A DNA stretch of 64,000 bases from Primulina eburnea (taxonomy: Eukaryota > Streptophyta > Magnoliopsida > Lamiales > Gesneriaceae): positions 6,231,057 through 6,295,056 of the forward strand of contig NC_133118.1 of assembly GCF_022965805.1 (NCBI RefSeq). The letters are read 5' to 3'. A program made the position numbers and the translations under genes. The notes beneath the pieces are model-generated. The model searched no databases. It was not told where the DNA came from and saw only the letters and a program-made list of their open reading frames with translations. Below are positions 12,701 through 24,400 of this stretch, in pieces. Within the stretch, counting starts at the first letter, position 1; every line of letters starts with the position of its first letter.

Positions 12701-15700
12701 TATCACAGAAATACAGGCAATGTCTTGGTTCAACATAAAAAATGAACATCAATAAACACATGGGGAGGCGATTACAGAGGAGGGCGGAGGAATCAAGACT
12801 GAAGGTTTCTCCCAAATTATTGTTCCAGATGTTTATGTTTGGGGTGATGTTGCTACATTTCCCTCGAATTTGTTAGGTGGAATCAGAAGATTCGAGCACA
12901 TTGATCATGTTATTAAATCTGCTGACCAATGACCAATCCTCCCATGGTTATTTAGGGCGCAAGACGCACTAAAGTGCTAGAGTACCCTGAAGCCTGAGAC
13001 GCAAGGCGAAACGCACGCTTTATCGAAGTAAAGCACATTTTGCACAAATTTTAAAATTCAATATATATAAAGTGATCTATACTATAAATCTATAATATTA
13101 CATAAATTAAATATTTTTCACAAAGATAGCAAACATTATAACTAAAAATTCATTAACAAATAATGTAGCGTAAATCATAACCAAGAAAAAAAAACTTTAA
13201 TGATCTAAAATTCATTAGTAAGTCATCAATTCATAGTATATTAAGACAAAAACTTCAAATATATAAATCATCAAATTCATTTTCATCCTCCTCAACAATA
13301 TTATCATCATCATCTTTGAAAACCATGGTGAGTCATGAGTGTAGAAGAAATTAGAGTTTGCATAGAGGATTACAATATCATCTAAATCATCAAATTCTTT
13401 TTCATCTTCCTCGACTTAATCATCATCATCATAAAGGGAAAGATGAAAGTAAAAGTTTGCACAAAGGACTTCTGAACTTTCTGATAAAAACTTCTTGTAT
13501 AAATGAGTGATAAAAGGGTTTTTTTTATCATTAAATAGCCATGAGCTTTGCTAATTGGGCTTCAAATCGGTTGGGTTCGAATTAATTTTTATTTACTTAC
13601 AAAATATCAGTCAACTTCTTTAAAGTTCACGCTTATGCGCCTTTACGATGCCTCGCGCCTAGGCAGAGAGGCGCACTTGTTTCAAGTGCTGCGCCCAAGC
13701 GCAATGGGTGTGCCAGTGTGCCTGACTGGGTCTGTCACCTAGACGCAGCCAGCGCATGCTTTTAATAACTATGAATCCTCCTTAGATTGGCCTAAAAAGC
13801 TAGAGCACTGGAGTATTCAACCTGGTATTAAACGAGCCTCAAGTCCAACTGAAAGGAAGGATGGAAATTATTGGTTTTTTGAGATCATAGAGCTTAAGAA
13901 GAGACAACTCAGGAGGATGATGAAACCACAAAATTCAGGTTTCTAGCTACAGCCTTGAGGACAAGGCTACTTCTCAAGGGGCAGTATTGTTATGGATTAG
14001 TTGGGCCTAGAAAGCTAATGTCGTCTTATTTGGCCAAAATATTTTCGAAATCTTGAATAGCGGGAAAGGTTGGGAAGCGGGAAAAAGATACATATGAGAT
14101 TAGAGTTGGCTAGAGGGAATCAATCTTTTTTTTTTTGTTGCTAGATTTGAATTAGGGCAAGGAAAAGGAGAGTCTTTCTTCTTGTAAGAGAGATTACCCC
14201 TTGGCTGAGTTTATTTACTCGGATAATGCTAGCCGAATCAGGCTGTTTTCATCTATATTTTGTTTTTAAAAAAGTTGAAACTCTTCTTTCTGTTGGATTG
14301 AATGGAAATTAGCACATGTTGTCATGGCCCGACTTTGATTGGCTTTCATTATGAACTAGACTATCTAGTGTAGCAACATAAGATTACACATGTTTATCAT
14401 GGGAATTGTAATTCATTATCATTCCAACTCCTAACTCTCGAAAGAGGTTTGGTATGCTGTTTGAATGTGGATCTGCAACATAAGGTCTGGATGACACCTA
14501 GTCCTACAACAATTTCAAAGGTTTTATCAATTGTTTCACCATCAATTATATTTACCCCAGTAATTAGTCCCTAAAGATTCAGTAACTAAATCCATCAAAA
14601 GCTACTTCCGAGAAGGTTGAACTTTTGCAGCTAAAAATAATAATTTAAAATGCCTGGAAAGCCACAACTGCTGCTGCCAAAGTCTCCTCGACGCACTTAA
14701 CAATAAAAATTTAATTTAATTTCTTCACGGATAGTTTATTATGTAGCCATAAGTTATTACTTCCATTTTTTAAAAACTAGTAACGGCAATATTATCAAAT
14801 ATCATGTTCGCAAGCATCCAAGCTTGGCACGCCAATGTTCTCCACATACAACTATACATTTTTGATTTTTCTAAAATACTTCACATCCACCTACTAGTGA
14901 CCTCAAGTTCTTTAAAACTATTTAAATTATTAGGAATTGGCAAGTTTTAAAGAAAGAAAAGATGAAATTATTGTCGCAACAATCAAGAATCATACAGTTA
15001 TCACTCTCCTACTCAAATTCTTCAGCAAAGACTACGATAATCCATGGACCACTTCCAAATATACATAACAAGCCTCAGCTGCCTCAAACATGACAAAACA
15101 TTCCCCCTTTCTATCGCTTCCACAATCATAGATTCATTTACAAGCTGAGTTGAACCTTCAGCTGGCTAAAACATCAGTACATATTGTCTTTCTTAATGCA
15201 AGTACCAAAATCTCCTCCAAGATGCTAGATGATAAATTTATTCTGTTACAGCAACTTGAGAATCATTACTGGATCAAAGTTTTTGTTTGTCTCATAAAGG
15301 AATTTCCTTAAAATGAAGATAAAAATCCCATTTTTGGTCTCAATTTGGACGAGGGTTACTGTAAAAATTCTTCAGCTATTCACACTACTCAAGTTTACCT
15401 AGTACTTGACTTCAGATATTGTATCTTCCACCGCCACACTTTCAAAATTTCTAGTTCTCCAACTGAATGAGATTCAAAACAGGCAATTTGTAACCAAATT
15501 GAGTAGCTTTGTTGTACCTACAAGCTTCGGGGGGGAAAAGCTTAGATTAAGAATCGTAAATTCAAACTTCTGGAGGGGGTCGTCAACTTAAAAAAATACA
15601 CTGTTCATTTTTTTGTGGCCTAAAACCAAGTTGCTTTTGTTCAAAAAATTGTGTATGCCAAGCAATTAAAAACCATGGCCCGTATCCAAAATCCCCTATA

Positions 15701-16259
15701 TTGTCCTATTCCACAAAAGAAAGGAGCTAAATACTATATCAGATTACACCAAAACTCTTTTCAATTTAACCAAATCTAAAGCAAAAAAAAAAAAAGCAAT
15801 TTAGTATTCGTTATTTTCTACAATAACCTAAGCAAACAACAACAAAAAAAAGACAAATAACAGAACAGATTCATAAATAAACAAGTTGAAACGAGGAATG
15901 AAATTCTTCCCAAAAGCCCAAAAAAATCCCCATTCGGTAGAAAATCGTATTACTAATTAAGCGAGCATAAAGAAAGTGCAATTGCAACCTCTCGCTGCAG
16001 AGATGAGACAAAGGTAGGCTTCTTCCGTCTCACGCTTATCCTTGTGATCGATGCAGAACTTAATTCGCTTGTAGCACTCAAAAACATCACGAATCTCTTC
16101 CTTGTTTCTGCGCCTCTGTGGTATCGCGTCCGGAGATATAGGAGGCGGCGTTGGCGGTGGAGGTGGTTGAGGCGGCGGAGGAGCTGAAGGTGGGGATGGA
16201 TGAGACGATCGTGGGGAGAGCAACTTTTGCCTCTTTAGCGGCTGCTCAGCTTCAATCAT
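6034..16259 (-). CDS. RRM-SPOC domain protein, eight-exon gene (Spen/FPA-like RNA-binding protein)
   Basis: Exons read from splice signals and protein continuity: 1 16259-15989; 2 12602-about 11683; 3 11309-about 9980; 4 9269-8361; 5 8280-8199; 6 7439-7392; 7 6446-6249; 8 6063-6034 (least certain); about 1,260 codons. Exon 1 encodes a basic, proline-rich N-terminus ([14 protein letters not shown]). Exon 2 encodes a conserved helical region of unknown function ([14 protein letters not shown]). Exon 3 encodes an RRM ([20 protein letters not shown]) and a second RRM-like unit ([17 protein letters not shown]). Exon 4 ends with polyproline and the start of the SPOC domain ([13 protein letters not shown]); exons 5-7 complete SPOC ([45 protein letters not shown]). 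SPOC proteins such as FPA act in nuclear RNA processing and transcriptional control; that role here is inferred from family. No canonical GT donor in the needed phase was found after exon 2, and the exon 3 donor has three phase-compatible candidates. Confidence 0.85.
6681..6708. repeat. TA microsatellite in intron 6
   Basis: Fourteen TA units inside the intron between exons 6 and 7 of the RRM-SPOC gene. Confidence 0.9.
12943..13773. mobile_element. Non-autonomous hAT-type MITE in intron 1
   Basis: Flanked by a perfect 8-bp duplication AATCCTCC (12935-12942 and 13774-13781), the size typical of hAT transposons. The ends are imperfect inverted repeats: CATGGTTATTTAGGGCGC on the left and, on the other strand, CATAGTTATTAAAAGC on the right. 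Both subterminal regions are rich in GCGC/AGGCGC words; the middle is AT-rich and has no transposase. It sits in the 3.4-kb first intron of the RRM-SPOC gene and itself interrupts a relic of an LTR element. Confidence 0.8.
13785..14330 (+). mobile_element. Relic of the 3' end of an LTR retrotransposon
   Basis: Reading + strand, a frame ending [14 protein letters not shown] resembles the end of a Gypsy integrase, followed by the purine-rich CAAGGGGCAG and then TGTTATGGATTAG at about 13988, a plausible LTR start. The segment before the MITE (12770-12934) may be part of the same relic. No paired LTR was found, so the identity is tentative. Confidence 0.35.
14331..15988. other. Remainder of intron 1 of the RRM-SPOC gene
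   Basis: AT-rich intron sequence ending at the exon 1 donor (minus strand AGAG|GTTGCA at 15989/15988). No gene, RNA or complete transposon was recognised in it. Confidence 0.5.
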
Positions 16260-16685
16260 GGCGGATCGATGAAGCCCCCGTCGCTGTCCGGAGGTGGGTG
16301 TGTGTGTTTATCGTGATTTTGTTTTATTCAACCTTTAATTTAATTCTTCGACCATATATATCTACCGACTACGTGGCACAAACAACTCACTTGTTAAAAT
16401 GATATATTATTATTTTTAATTCAATCAAATAATATAAAATTATTTTTTATTTAAAAAAATTATCGATTTAAAATTGAAATTTTGTTTTAGATTTTTTTTA
16501 TATAAAATCTGGAGTAATTTGAGATGATTTTTAGTAAGATAAAAAAAATATTTATAGAATTAAATATTTTGATGTCCTCTAAAATAGTTACTCTAAGTGT
16601 ATCACATTTAATAATATAGTATTGATAATATATATAAAAACAAAATAATATATATATATACATAAATATATCTATATATATACAC
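16260..16685. other. Upstream region of the RRM-SPOC gene
   Basis: Lies between the start codon of the minus-strand gene and the left end of the MULE. It must hold the 5' UTR and proximal promoter, but no clear TATA box on the minus strand was singled out. The left part (16400-16685) is AT-rich with TA runs. Confidence 0.4.
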
Positions 16686-16696
16686 GAAAATGATAC
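16686..16696 (+). mobile_element. Left tip of the MULE, cut off by element E
   Basis: The 11 bases GAAAATGATAC match the extreme end of the right terminal inverted repeat (GAAAATTGATACC on the minus strand at 34435). The last five, GATAC, are the target duplicated by element E and recur at 28372-28376 before the MULE continues with CCTACACACC. Preceding TATATACAC compared with TATATATAT after 34435 is a possible 9-bp duplication with two mismatches inside TA-rich DNA. Confidence 0.7.
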
Positions 16697-18165
16697 TGAT
16701 CGAGCAAAACTTGCACAGTGAATAGTCCCAAAATTTGTTTTATAAATGAAAGCTCGATTTAAAATATCGCAAGTGCACGATAGTCAAGTTATAATAAACG
16801 TAAGTGAATACGAGTATCGATCCACAAGGACTGCGTTACAATATTCTTATTTTCACTTCAATTTCTTTAGCAACGATAGATTGAGTTGGTGATTAAACTA
16901 AAGTGAATTTAATAACTAAAATGATTAAAATGCAAGAACAAATAATCAAGAAATCAATGATTAAATTGGATGTAAATCAAATGAGAAGCGAATTTGTTGG
17001 GAATTATCAGTTCACCTACCGCTCGTGTTCAAATAATTATACTCGACTTTTACTCGTGCATTCGACGGAATTCCCTAGACTAATTAATATACTCTGTCGA
17101 GCTATATTAATACTAATCATAAACATGCAGTAATCAAGTATCCTCAATTATTTAACAGTTCACGATTGCATTACGTTCTATGGAATCCGCTAGCTTTCAT
17201 CCGGGTGAATTATCACTATCGACACGTACCCAATTCCGTATATCTACTAAAATTGTAAATCCGTGGTCTATGCTTTTCGATCCTATTGTCAATTATTCTA
17301 TCGAAATCATTAACAACATGAAATAATCAAAGGAAGTTAGCTAGACTTCAATTGAAATAAGAAAACACAAAAGCATAAACAAATCACTCATAAAAACGTC
17401 GATAAATAATGTTAAACAACGAGTACGGGGTAGGATCCCCTCAAATCCCAACAAATATAGAGTTTAGCCAACAAAATTCATAATAAAAATCAACAATCTA
17501 TGCAAGAAATAAAACACTGAATATGAAAATACTAAAATATGACGACGGATGAAGGCTGCGACGCTTGGAATTCTCGAGTTCTTCGAAAGTCTCTCTTGCT
17601 ACTAGCCTTCCTCCCAAGAAAAGTGATGGAAAAATATCAGAATAGTCTCCAAAACGGCGCCTCTCTCGTGTATTAGGTTATGGTGTAAGATAGAGTCCAC
17701 AAAACTTGGAAACAAATCTTCCCGGATTGCGTCGCTCGCTAGGGCGGTCAAGATTGTCCGCTGGGGCGAGTGATTCTCGAATTAAAATTCCTGGCCGTGT
17801 CTTTGGTCTCGCTGGGGCGGTCACTTTTGACCGCCCTAGCGAGAGCTTTGCGCAAAATATTCTCGTTCACATCGATGGATTCGCTGGGGCGGTCACTTTT
17901 GACCGCCCTAGCGAAGGACTCGCGCAGAAACTCCTCGGCTGGGCCAATATGCTCGCTGGGGCGGTCAAAAGCGAGACCTCTTCGATGCTATGCAAATAAA
18001 ATCCCACTTTTTGGTCCACTTCCTACAAAACCACCACAAAATACACGAGATCAGCCAAATGCTAAATAATGCTAAATGAATGCTAAATTAAACTAAACAA
18101 ACTAATATGATGCATGAATGCGACTCAAAACCAACACTAAAAACACGTAAAAACGAGTCCTATCA
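16697..18165 (-). repeat. 3' LTR of element E
   Basis: Starts TGATCGAGC and ends GTCCTATCA on the + strand; 1,469 bp. It carries four hairpin units of the GGGGCGGTCA...TGACCGCCCT type at about 17720-17975; the last is collapsed by a 12-bp net loss relative to the other LTR. Confidence 0.92.
17720..17985. repeat. Hairpin array in the 3' LTR of element E
   Basis: Copies of a unit with outer arms CTCGCT/AGCGAG and inner arms GGGGCGGTCA/TGACCGCCCT around a 4-nt loop (CTTT), giving a stem of about 16 bp. The first and last units are incomplete. The same array with a complete last unit is at 27925-28185. Confidence 0.85.
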
Positions 18166-18177
18166 ACCCCCTCATAC
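18166..18177 (-). other. Polypurine tract of element E
   Basis: On the minus strand ATGAGGGGGT lies directly before the 3' LTR start TGATAGGACTC. This is the expected primer site for plus-strand DNA synthesis. Confidence 0.8.
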
Positions 18178-18181
18178 TAAC

Positions 18182-18205
18182 ATTTTGCTCGCCCTCGAGT
18201 AAAAT
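18182..18205 (-). other. Pre-PPT hairpin of element E
   Basis: On the minus strand, arms ATTTTACTCG and CGAGCAAAAT flank the loop AGGG: ten pairs with one A-C mismatch. It lies 5 bases from the PPT. Elements A, B and C have a shorter hairpin with loop AGGA at the equivalent place. Confidence 0.7.
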
Positions 18206-19607
18206 AGGTTAAAGCACGAGATACTCAACAAACTCAACGAAAACAAACAAACTCAAACAAGAAAAACCAACACAAGTAAATGTCAATGGTGAGTCGACAA
18301 CGGTTATGTTCATGCCTCAGTTTACTTTCCCACTACCAATCATAGTCAAGTCAAATCGCAAACGAATACTCATTTCTCATCTACACATAAATATCAACAC
18401 TAGTTTGAACGTGTGTGTGTCGTGATGGGTCTAGTCATTCGTACGTCAAATAGATCAATTATCAAATCATGCGAGTCACTTAATTAGCACTTCAATACAA
18501 GTCTCACTAGCATGCATTCCCGTATCCATTTATCACTAGCCATAAAGTGAACTTTATTCAACTTTTAAGAGCAGATAGGGGTGTCGAAAGGAAGGGAAAT
18601 AAGCTCAAGTGGCTAAAAAGTTGGGAGTACACCGATCATTTTCATTGTGCAATCGTCAAGACTTTTGCGTCTGACTTTCCTCGTCTCCTTACATCTCCAA
18701 CTTTTAGCCTAGGAATAGAATTTCATTCCTTTTATTTAGGCTCCCCCTCACCTTACATCTCCTTATTTTCTTTTCTTCCTTTTTTTTTTTGAATGCACAA
18801 TTTTCACACATGTACTCCCTAGGCTAAGAATGATATCACTTTGGATTATAGCCGGTTGGGAGTTTGATCTTTTAATTAGTGCATTGGAGAGGAGGTACAA
18901 GTAAAGTTCAAGGCAAATCAACTTTTCTCAATCAAGGTCACTATTAGCGACTTATTTTCACGGGTTTGCATGCTAAATCAACTCATAAATGGTGCCTTTC
19001 AAGTTAACGAAACAAAATTTTCAAATTTCACCATTATTCCTACAAAATCCTAGTCCCCACGCAAATGTGCTCAAAAGTTCAAATTTTGTACCAAACTTTA
19101 TGCTTCAACAATTAAGAGTACCGTTCACGAAGTGACCCAATCAACATTTTTGTAAACTATCAATTCAAGATCATCATTGGCTTATAAACTATGTCTTCTC
19201 ACCATAAACGACACCAACTAAAAGAAATGCAACGAAACTTAAAGAAATGCAATGAACTAAAAAAAAAAGCTAAACAACCAAAACAAACTACCCACGAAGT
19301 GACCCAATCAACATTTTTGTAAACTATCAATTCAAGATCATCATTGGCTTATAAACTATGTCTTCTCACCATAAACGACACCAACTAAAAGAAATGCAAC
19401 GAAACTTAAAGAAATGCAATGAACTAAAACAAATAGCTAAACAACCAAAACAAACTACCCACCCCCTCATACTAGAGTTGTGCCATGTCCTCATAGCACA
19501 AAACGAAACAAAGACTAAAAACAAACATAAAAACGCATGAATGCAAATGCAAGGACTGACATAAGCAAACAAATAAAAAAGAAAGGGGAAACAGTAAACT
19601 CCCCTGA
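18206..19607 (-). other. Long 3' non-coding region of element E
   Basis: Between the accessory ORF and the PPT. It has no significant ORF but contains a 167-bp tandem duplication (19126-19459). Long 3' leaders are common in Athila-type elements. Confidence 0.6.
19126..19459. repeat. 167-bp direct tandem duplication
   Basis: Two nearly identical copies, 19126-19292 and 19293-19459, each starting CACGAAGTGACCCAATC or its continuation. They differ mainly by AAAAAAAGC compared with ACAAATAGC near the end of the unit. Recent duplication inside the element E 3' region. Confidence 0.9.
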
Positions 19608-20774
19608 TCAGAAGTCATCCTCCTCGTCATGCTCAGGTGGTGGGACTCCCTCGTCAGCTGGTGGCGGCATAGGATAATGGTACTGGAACTGGAAGGGTGG
19701 CGGGTATGCGGGTACAGGAGGCCGGCCGGATGTGTCGATGCCCAAATGCGTGGAGATCCCCTGTACCAAGTACTCGACGTTCTGAATATGAGCTTGATTC
19801 ACGGCCTGATACTCAGTCTGATATGTGGCCCAAGCGCCCAATTCGTTGATGCGATCTCGCATGGCACGGCGGCGTGGCTGCGGAGGTGGCGGTGCATGTA
19901 ATAACGCCGGAGGTGGGTGAGCGGCGCCCCCATACTCGAAAAACACATCCTCGGGCAGCTCTGCCTGCCTCTTCTCCCTCTTGGATCGATAGAGAGCGTC
20001 ATCAATGGCTCTCATCGGTGGTAGCCACTCATCATCATCAGCAAATATCACCCCCGCTCGGGCACATAACTCAGTCACGATCGTCGGAAAATAAAACGCC
20101 AAATTGCTGCTGTTTATGCACATGTTGAGCTGTCCAAAGATGAGTCTGCCCACATCAATCGCCATCCCAGTGTGGATGGCATACAGAACAACCGCCCGCT
20201 CACGCTGGACATCGCTCGTATGCCCGACCGACATCAATCTCTTAGATAGAAACGCATACCACATTGCCGCGTCCACTCTCAAAAATTTTCAAGAAAAACC
20301 GTATACGTCCCCGGCTGTTTCCACGTGGTGCCCGGATAGCAGAGCGTGCGAATAATTAAATCATAGTCCGGGTTGAGCACCCACGCCTGAAACTCAGAGT
20401 CATCGACCGACGGTAAACCCAGCAAGTCATTGATAGTTCTCGCATCATACGGGACTAGACGCCCCCGCACAGATGCCTTAGGCTCACTCCGCTCCGGAGC
20501 ATTTGCATAGAATTCACGCACAACCGGAATCACCGCGGCATTCAGGTTGTGCTAAGAAATTACTCCACCCTCGTCCCTCTACTAAGACTTCCGGAAAATC
20601 ACTAATAACAGATGTAGTAAACCCTCGCTCAGGGATTGGTTTTCTATGTAGTTTAGCATGCTCAAACCGCTCCCGAGCTTTCTCATTAACAAAATTAGAC
20701 GGAGTCGAACGAGAACTAGAGGCACCGTGAGTTACCTTAGACCGTTTAGGTGCCATGTCGAGATGGGAGTGCAA
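19608..20774 (-). pseudogene. Accessory 3' ORF of element E (plant 'putative transposon protein' type), two frameshifts
   Basis: Minus-strand ORF between pol and the 3' LTR. Three pieces join into one protein: 20774-20514 (likely start MAPKRSKVTHG at 20756), 20533-20279 (IPVVREFYANAPERSEPKA, LLGLP) and 20282-19608 (RVDAAMWYAFLSKRL, GQLNMCINSS, then a proline-rich, acidic C-terminus). The text matches the plant domain annotated as putative plant transposon protein (Transposase_32 type), known from Gypsy-associated ORFs and of unknown function. The breaks are a frame change near 20535, where NAAVIPVVREF should be continuous, and one in the T-run near 20283. Upstream is a TATA box preceded by a hairpin array. 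It is not evidently an envelope gene: no signal peptide or membrane span is seen. Confidence 0.75.
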
Positions 20775-21020
20775 AGAGTCTGAAGTCGCCGGAAAATTTT
20801 CGAAGTTCGCCGGAAAAGCTCGCCGGAATCCTTGGAAGATGACCGGAGTAGAAGAAATTGTAGTGTAAACGCGTCCCGGTGGAGTGTAGCATCCAAGATC
20901 GAGTCTTTTCCTGAAATTATCACAAAATAAGAAGAATTGAGCTTAAAAGAAGGAGGAGGCGCCGATTATTGGAGAGGAAAGGGGTAGGGTTCGAAGTGGG
21001 GAAGAAAGGGGAAAAAAATT

Positions 21021-21295
21021 TTTTTATAGTCTGCGCGACTCGCTAGGGCGGTCAAAAGTGTCCACCCTAGCGAGTGGTTTGCGGTGACCAATTATTTTTT
21101 ATACGCGTGCTCGCTGGGGCGGTCAGTTTTGACCGCCCTAGCGAGGGGTTCTCGCCAAGACAAATTTAAAAAATACGCGTGCTCGCGGGGGCGGTCAAAA
21201 GTGACCGCCCTAGCGAGGTATATTCGGTGAAGAAAAATTTTTTAAAAACGACGCCTCGCTGGGGCGGTCGATTTTGACCGCCCTAGCGAGATACT
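21021..21295 (-). promoter_or_regulatory. Hairpin array plus TATA box upstream of the accessory ORF (probable internal promoter)
   Basis: Four hairpin units of the LTR type occur at about 21040-21290 in the gap between pol and the accessory ORF. Immediately after them on the minus strand is GACTATAAAAAAATT (TATA at 21028-21021), then a CT-rich leader and the accessory ORF start at 20756. Promoter function is inferred from order and motif. Confidence 0.55.
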
Positions 21296-21453
21296 CTCGA
21301 AAAAAAAAATAAATAAAAACAATGAATGCCATGCCATGCAACTACCTAAATACAAATGATGCGAATGCTAAAAAAAAATCTAATTAAAATCAAAATAAGG
21401 AGTAGAGGTAGTTCTCAATTTATAGTCTAGAGCTCGACTTTTCACCCATGTCC

Positions 21454-24400
21454 TCAACGACTGTCATGGAGCCGAGTGACTCCAGTTTGTGGCTCAATTG
21501 TGCCACCAATATAGTGCTTTAATCTTTGGGCGTTCACAGTAAACGTCCCTTCCTTGCCATCATGCAACACCACTGCACCTGATGGGAACACCTCGGCTAT
21601 GATGAATGGTCCTGACCATCTGGACTTCAGCTTGCCCGGAAAAAGTCGTAAGCGAGAGTTGTATAACAACACTGCTTCACCCACTTTGAATTCTCTTCTT
21701 ACAATGTGTTTATCATGGGCTCTTTTGGTGCGTTCCTTGTAAGATAGGGCAAGATCATAAGCTGTACCTCGGAACTCATCCAACTGACTCAACTGCAGCA
21801 ATCGTTTCTCACCTGCAAGAGCAAAATCAAAGTTTAGTGCCTTGGTCGCCCAATATGCTCTATGCTCTAATTCTACGGGTAGATGACATGCTTTACCAAA
21901 AAGTAACCTATATGGTGTAGTGCCTATAGGTGTTTTGAACGCAGTACGATAAGCCCACAAAGCATCATCTAACCGAATGGACCAGTCCTTTCGATTCACA
22001 TTAACCGTCTTTTCTAAAATCCTCTTAATCTCTCGATTGGACACTTCAACTTGTCCACTAGTTTGGGGATGGTATGGAGTGGAAACTTTGTGGGTGACAC
22101 CATATTTGCCCAACAGTTTATCAAAAATTTTATTGCAAAAATGGGTGCCACCATCACTTATGATTGCACGCGGTGTACCAAATCGATTAAAAATGTGTTT
22201 CTTTAAAAATTTTAACACCACTTGTGCATCATTCGTGGCACACGTCTCTGCCTCCACCCATTTCGACACATACTCCACTGCCACCAAAATAAATTTCTTT
22301 CCAAAAGAAGCAGGAAAAGGACCCATAAAATCAATCCCCCACACATCAAATATTTCACACTCAATAATATTATTCAAAGGCATCTCATGACGGTTGGAAA
22401 TATTACCTGTGCGTTGGCATCTATCACAATTGAGAACATACAAACGAGCATCCTTAAAAAGAGTTGGCCAATAGAAGCCACATTCAAGTACCTTAGATGC
22501 CGTCCGTATGGGTCCAAAGTGACCACCTACCTCACGGTCATGGCAGTGGTTCAGAATTTGACTGGTTTCCTCCTCCGCTACACATCTCCTTATCATGGCA
22601 TCTGCACAGATTTTAAACAAAAACGGTTCCTCCCAAAAATAATATTTCACGTCAGAAAAGAATTTCTTTCTTTGGTGAAATGATAAATTTGGGGGGGGTG
22701 TGCCGGTGACAAGAAAATTGGCAAAATTGGCATACCAAGGGCACGCATTCACCTCAAACAATTGCTCATCAGGGAACCAGTCATCTATATCAGCATCAAC
22801 GCCATTAATTCTAACATCCTCAAGCCTAGACAGATGATCAGCAACCACATTTTCTACACCCTTTTTATCTCGAATCTCGAGATCAAATTCTTGCAATAGT
22901 AAAATCCACCTAATTAACCTAGGTTTTGCATCTTTCTTAGCAAGCAAGTATTTTAGGGCAGAATGATCTGTATACACAATCACTTTAGACAGAACAAGAT
23001 ATGAATGAAATTTCTCGAAAGCAAATACTATAGCAAGTAATTCCTTTTCAGTAGTAGCGTAATTCAATTGAGCATCATTTAAAGTCTTACTTGCGTAGTA
23101 GATGGTATGAAATACCTTGTTCTTCCTTTGACCCAGCACCGCACCAACAGCTGTATCACTAGCATCGCACATCACCTCAAACGGTAGCTCCCAATCAGGG
23201 GCAGTCAGAACAGGTGCTGTCACCAAACTCTCCTTGAGTATCTCGAATGCCTGCAGACAAGTAGAATCAAAATTAAACTCAACATCTTTCATCAATAGAG
23301 AGGACAAGGGCTTAGCGATTTTAGAAAAATCTTTAATGAAACGCCTATAAAAACCAGCATGCCCCAAGAAACTGCGGACTCCCTTGATTGATGACGGAGG
23401 TGGTAGATTTTTGATTACTTCCACCTTGGCTTTGTCGACCTCCATTCCATTTTCTGACACCTTGTGCCCTAACACAATCCCCTCTTGCACCATGAAATGA
23501 CATTTCTCCCAATTTAACACCAAATTGCTCTCTTCACATCTAATAAGCACCAAGTTCAAATTTTCTAGACATTCATTAAACGAAGAGCCAAAAATGGAGA
23601 AGTCATCCATAAAAACTTCAAGAAAATTCTCAATCATGTCATGAAAAATAACGGTCATGCATCTTTGAAATGTAGCAGGTGCATTGCATAGACCAAAGGG
23701 CATACGTCTAAACGCAAAAGTACCATAAGGGCAAGTGAAAGTAGTTTTCTCTTGGTCCTCAGGTGCAATTGTGATTTGATTGTATCCCGAATATCCATCC
23801 AAAAAACAGTAAAATTCATGACCGGCTAATCGTTCAATCATTTGATCAATAAATGGCAGGGGGAAGTGATCTTTACGGGTTGCATCATTTAATTTCCTAT
23901 AATCCATGCACACACGCCAACCCGTAACAGTTCTAGTGGGAATCAACTCATTTTTTTCATTGGTAATAACAGTAATCCCACCCTTTTTAGGCACACATTG
24001 CACAGGACTTACCAACGCACTATCAGAGATAGGGTAGATAATACCTGCATCCAGAAGTTTGATCGTTTCAGCTTTTACGACCTCCTGCATCTTTGGATTG
24101 AGTCTCCTTTGAGGTTGTGCTAGAGGTGAGTATTTATCCTCCATCAGAATTTTGTGCATGCAGATCGAAGGACTTATCCTCTTGATGTCCGCAACTTTCC
24201 AAGCGAATGCTCCTCTATGCTCCTTAAGGACTTCTAAGAGCTTACTCTCCATATCATCTGTCAAAGAAGAAGAAATAATAACAGGCAGTTTATTATTTTC
24301 TCCTAGATATACGTACTTGAGATGTGGAGGTAGTGGTTTGAGCTCCAAAGTAGGTGGCTCCTCTAGGCTCGACTTTTGAGGCATTAAATCTTTTCTGTCT

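Noticed and set aside
17706..18069. + strand ORFs with repeated GAVTFDRPSE or LGRSLLTALA
   Set aside because: Translations of the hairpin array inside the LTR of E, antisense to the element.
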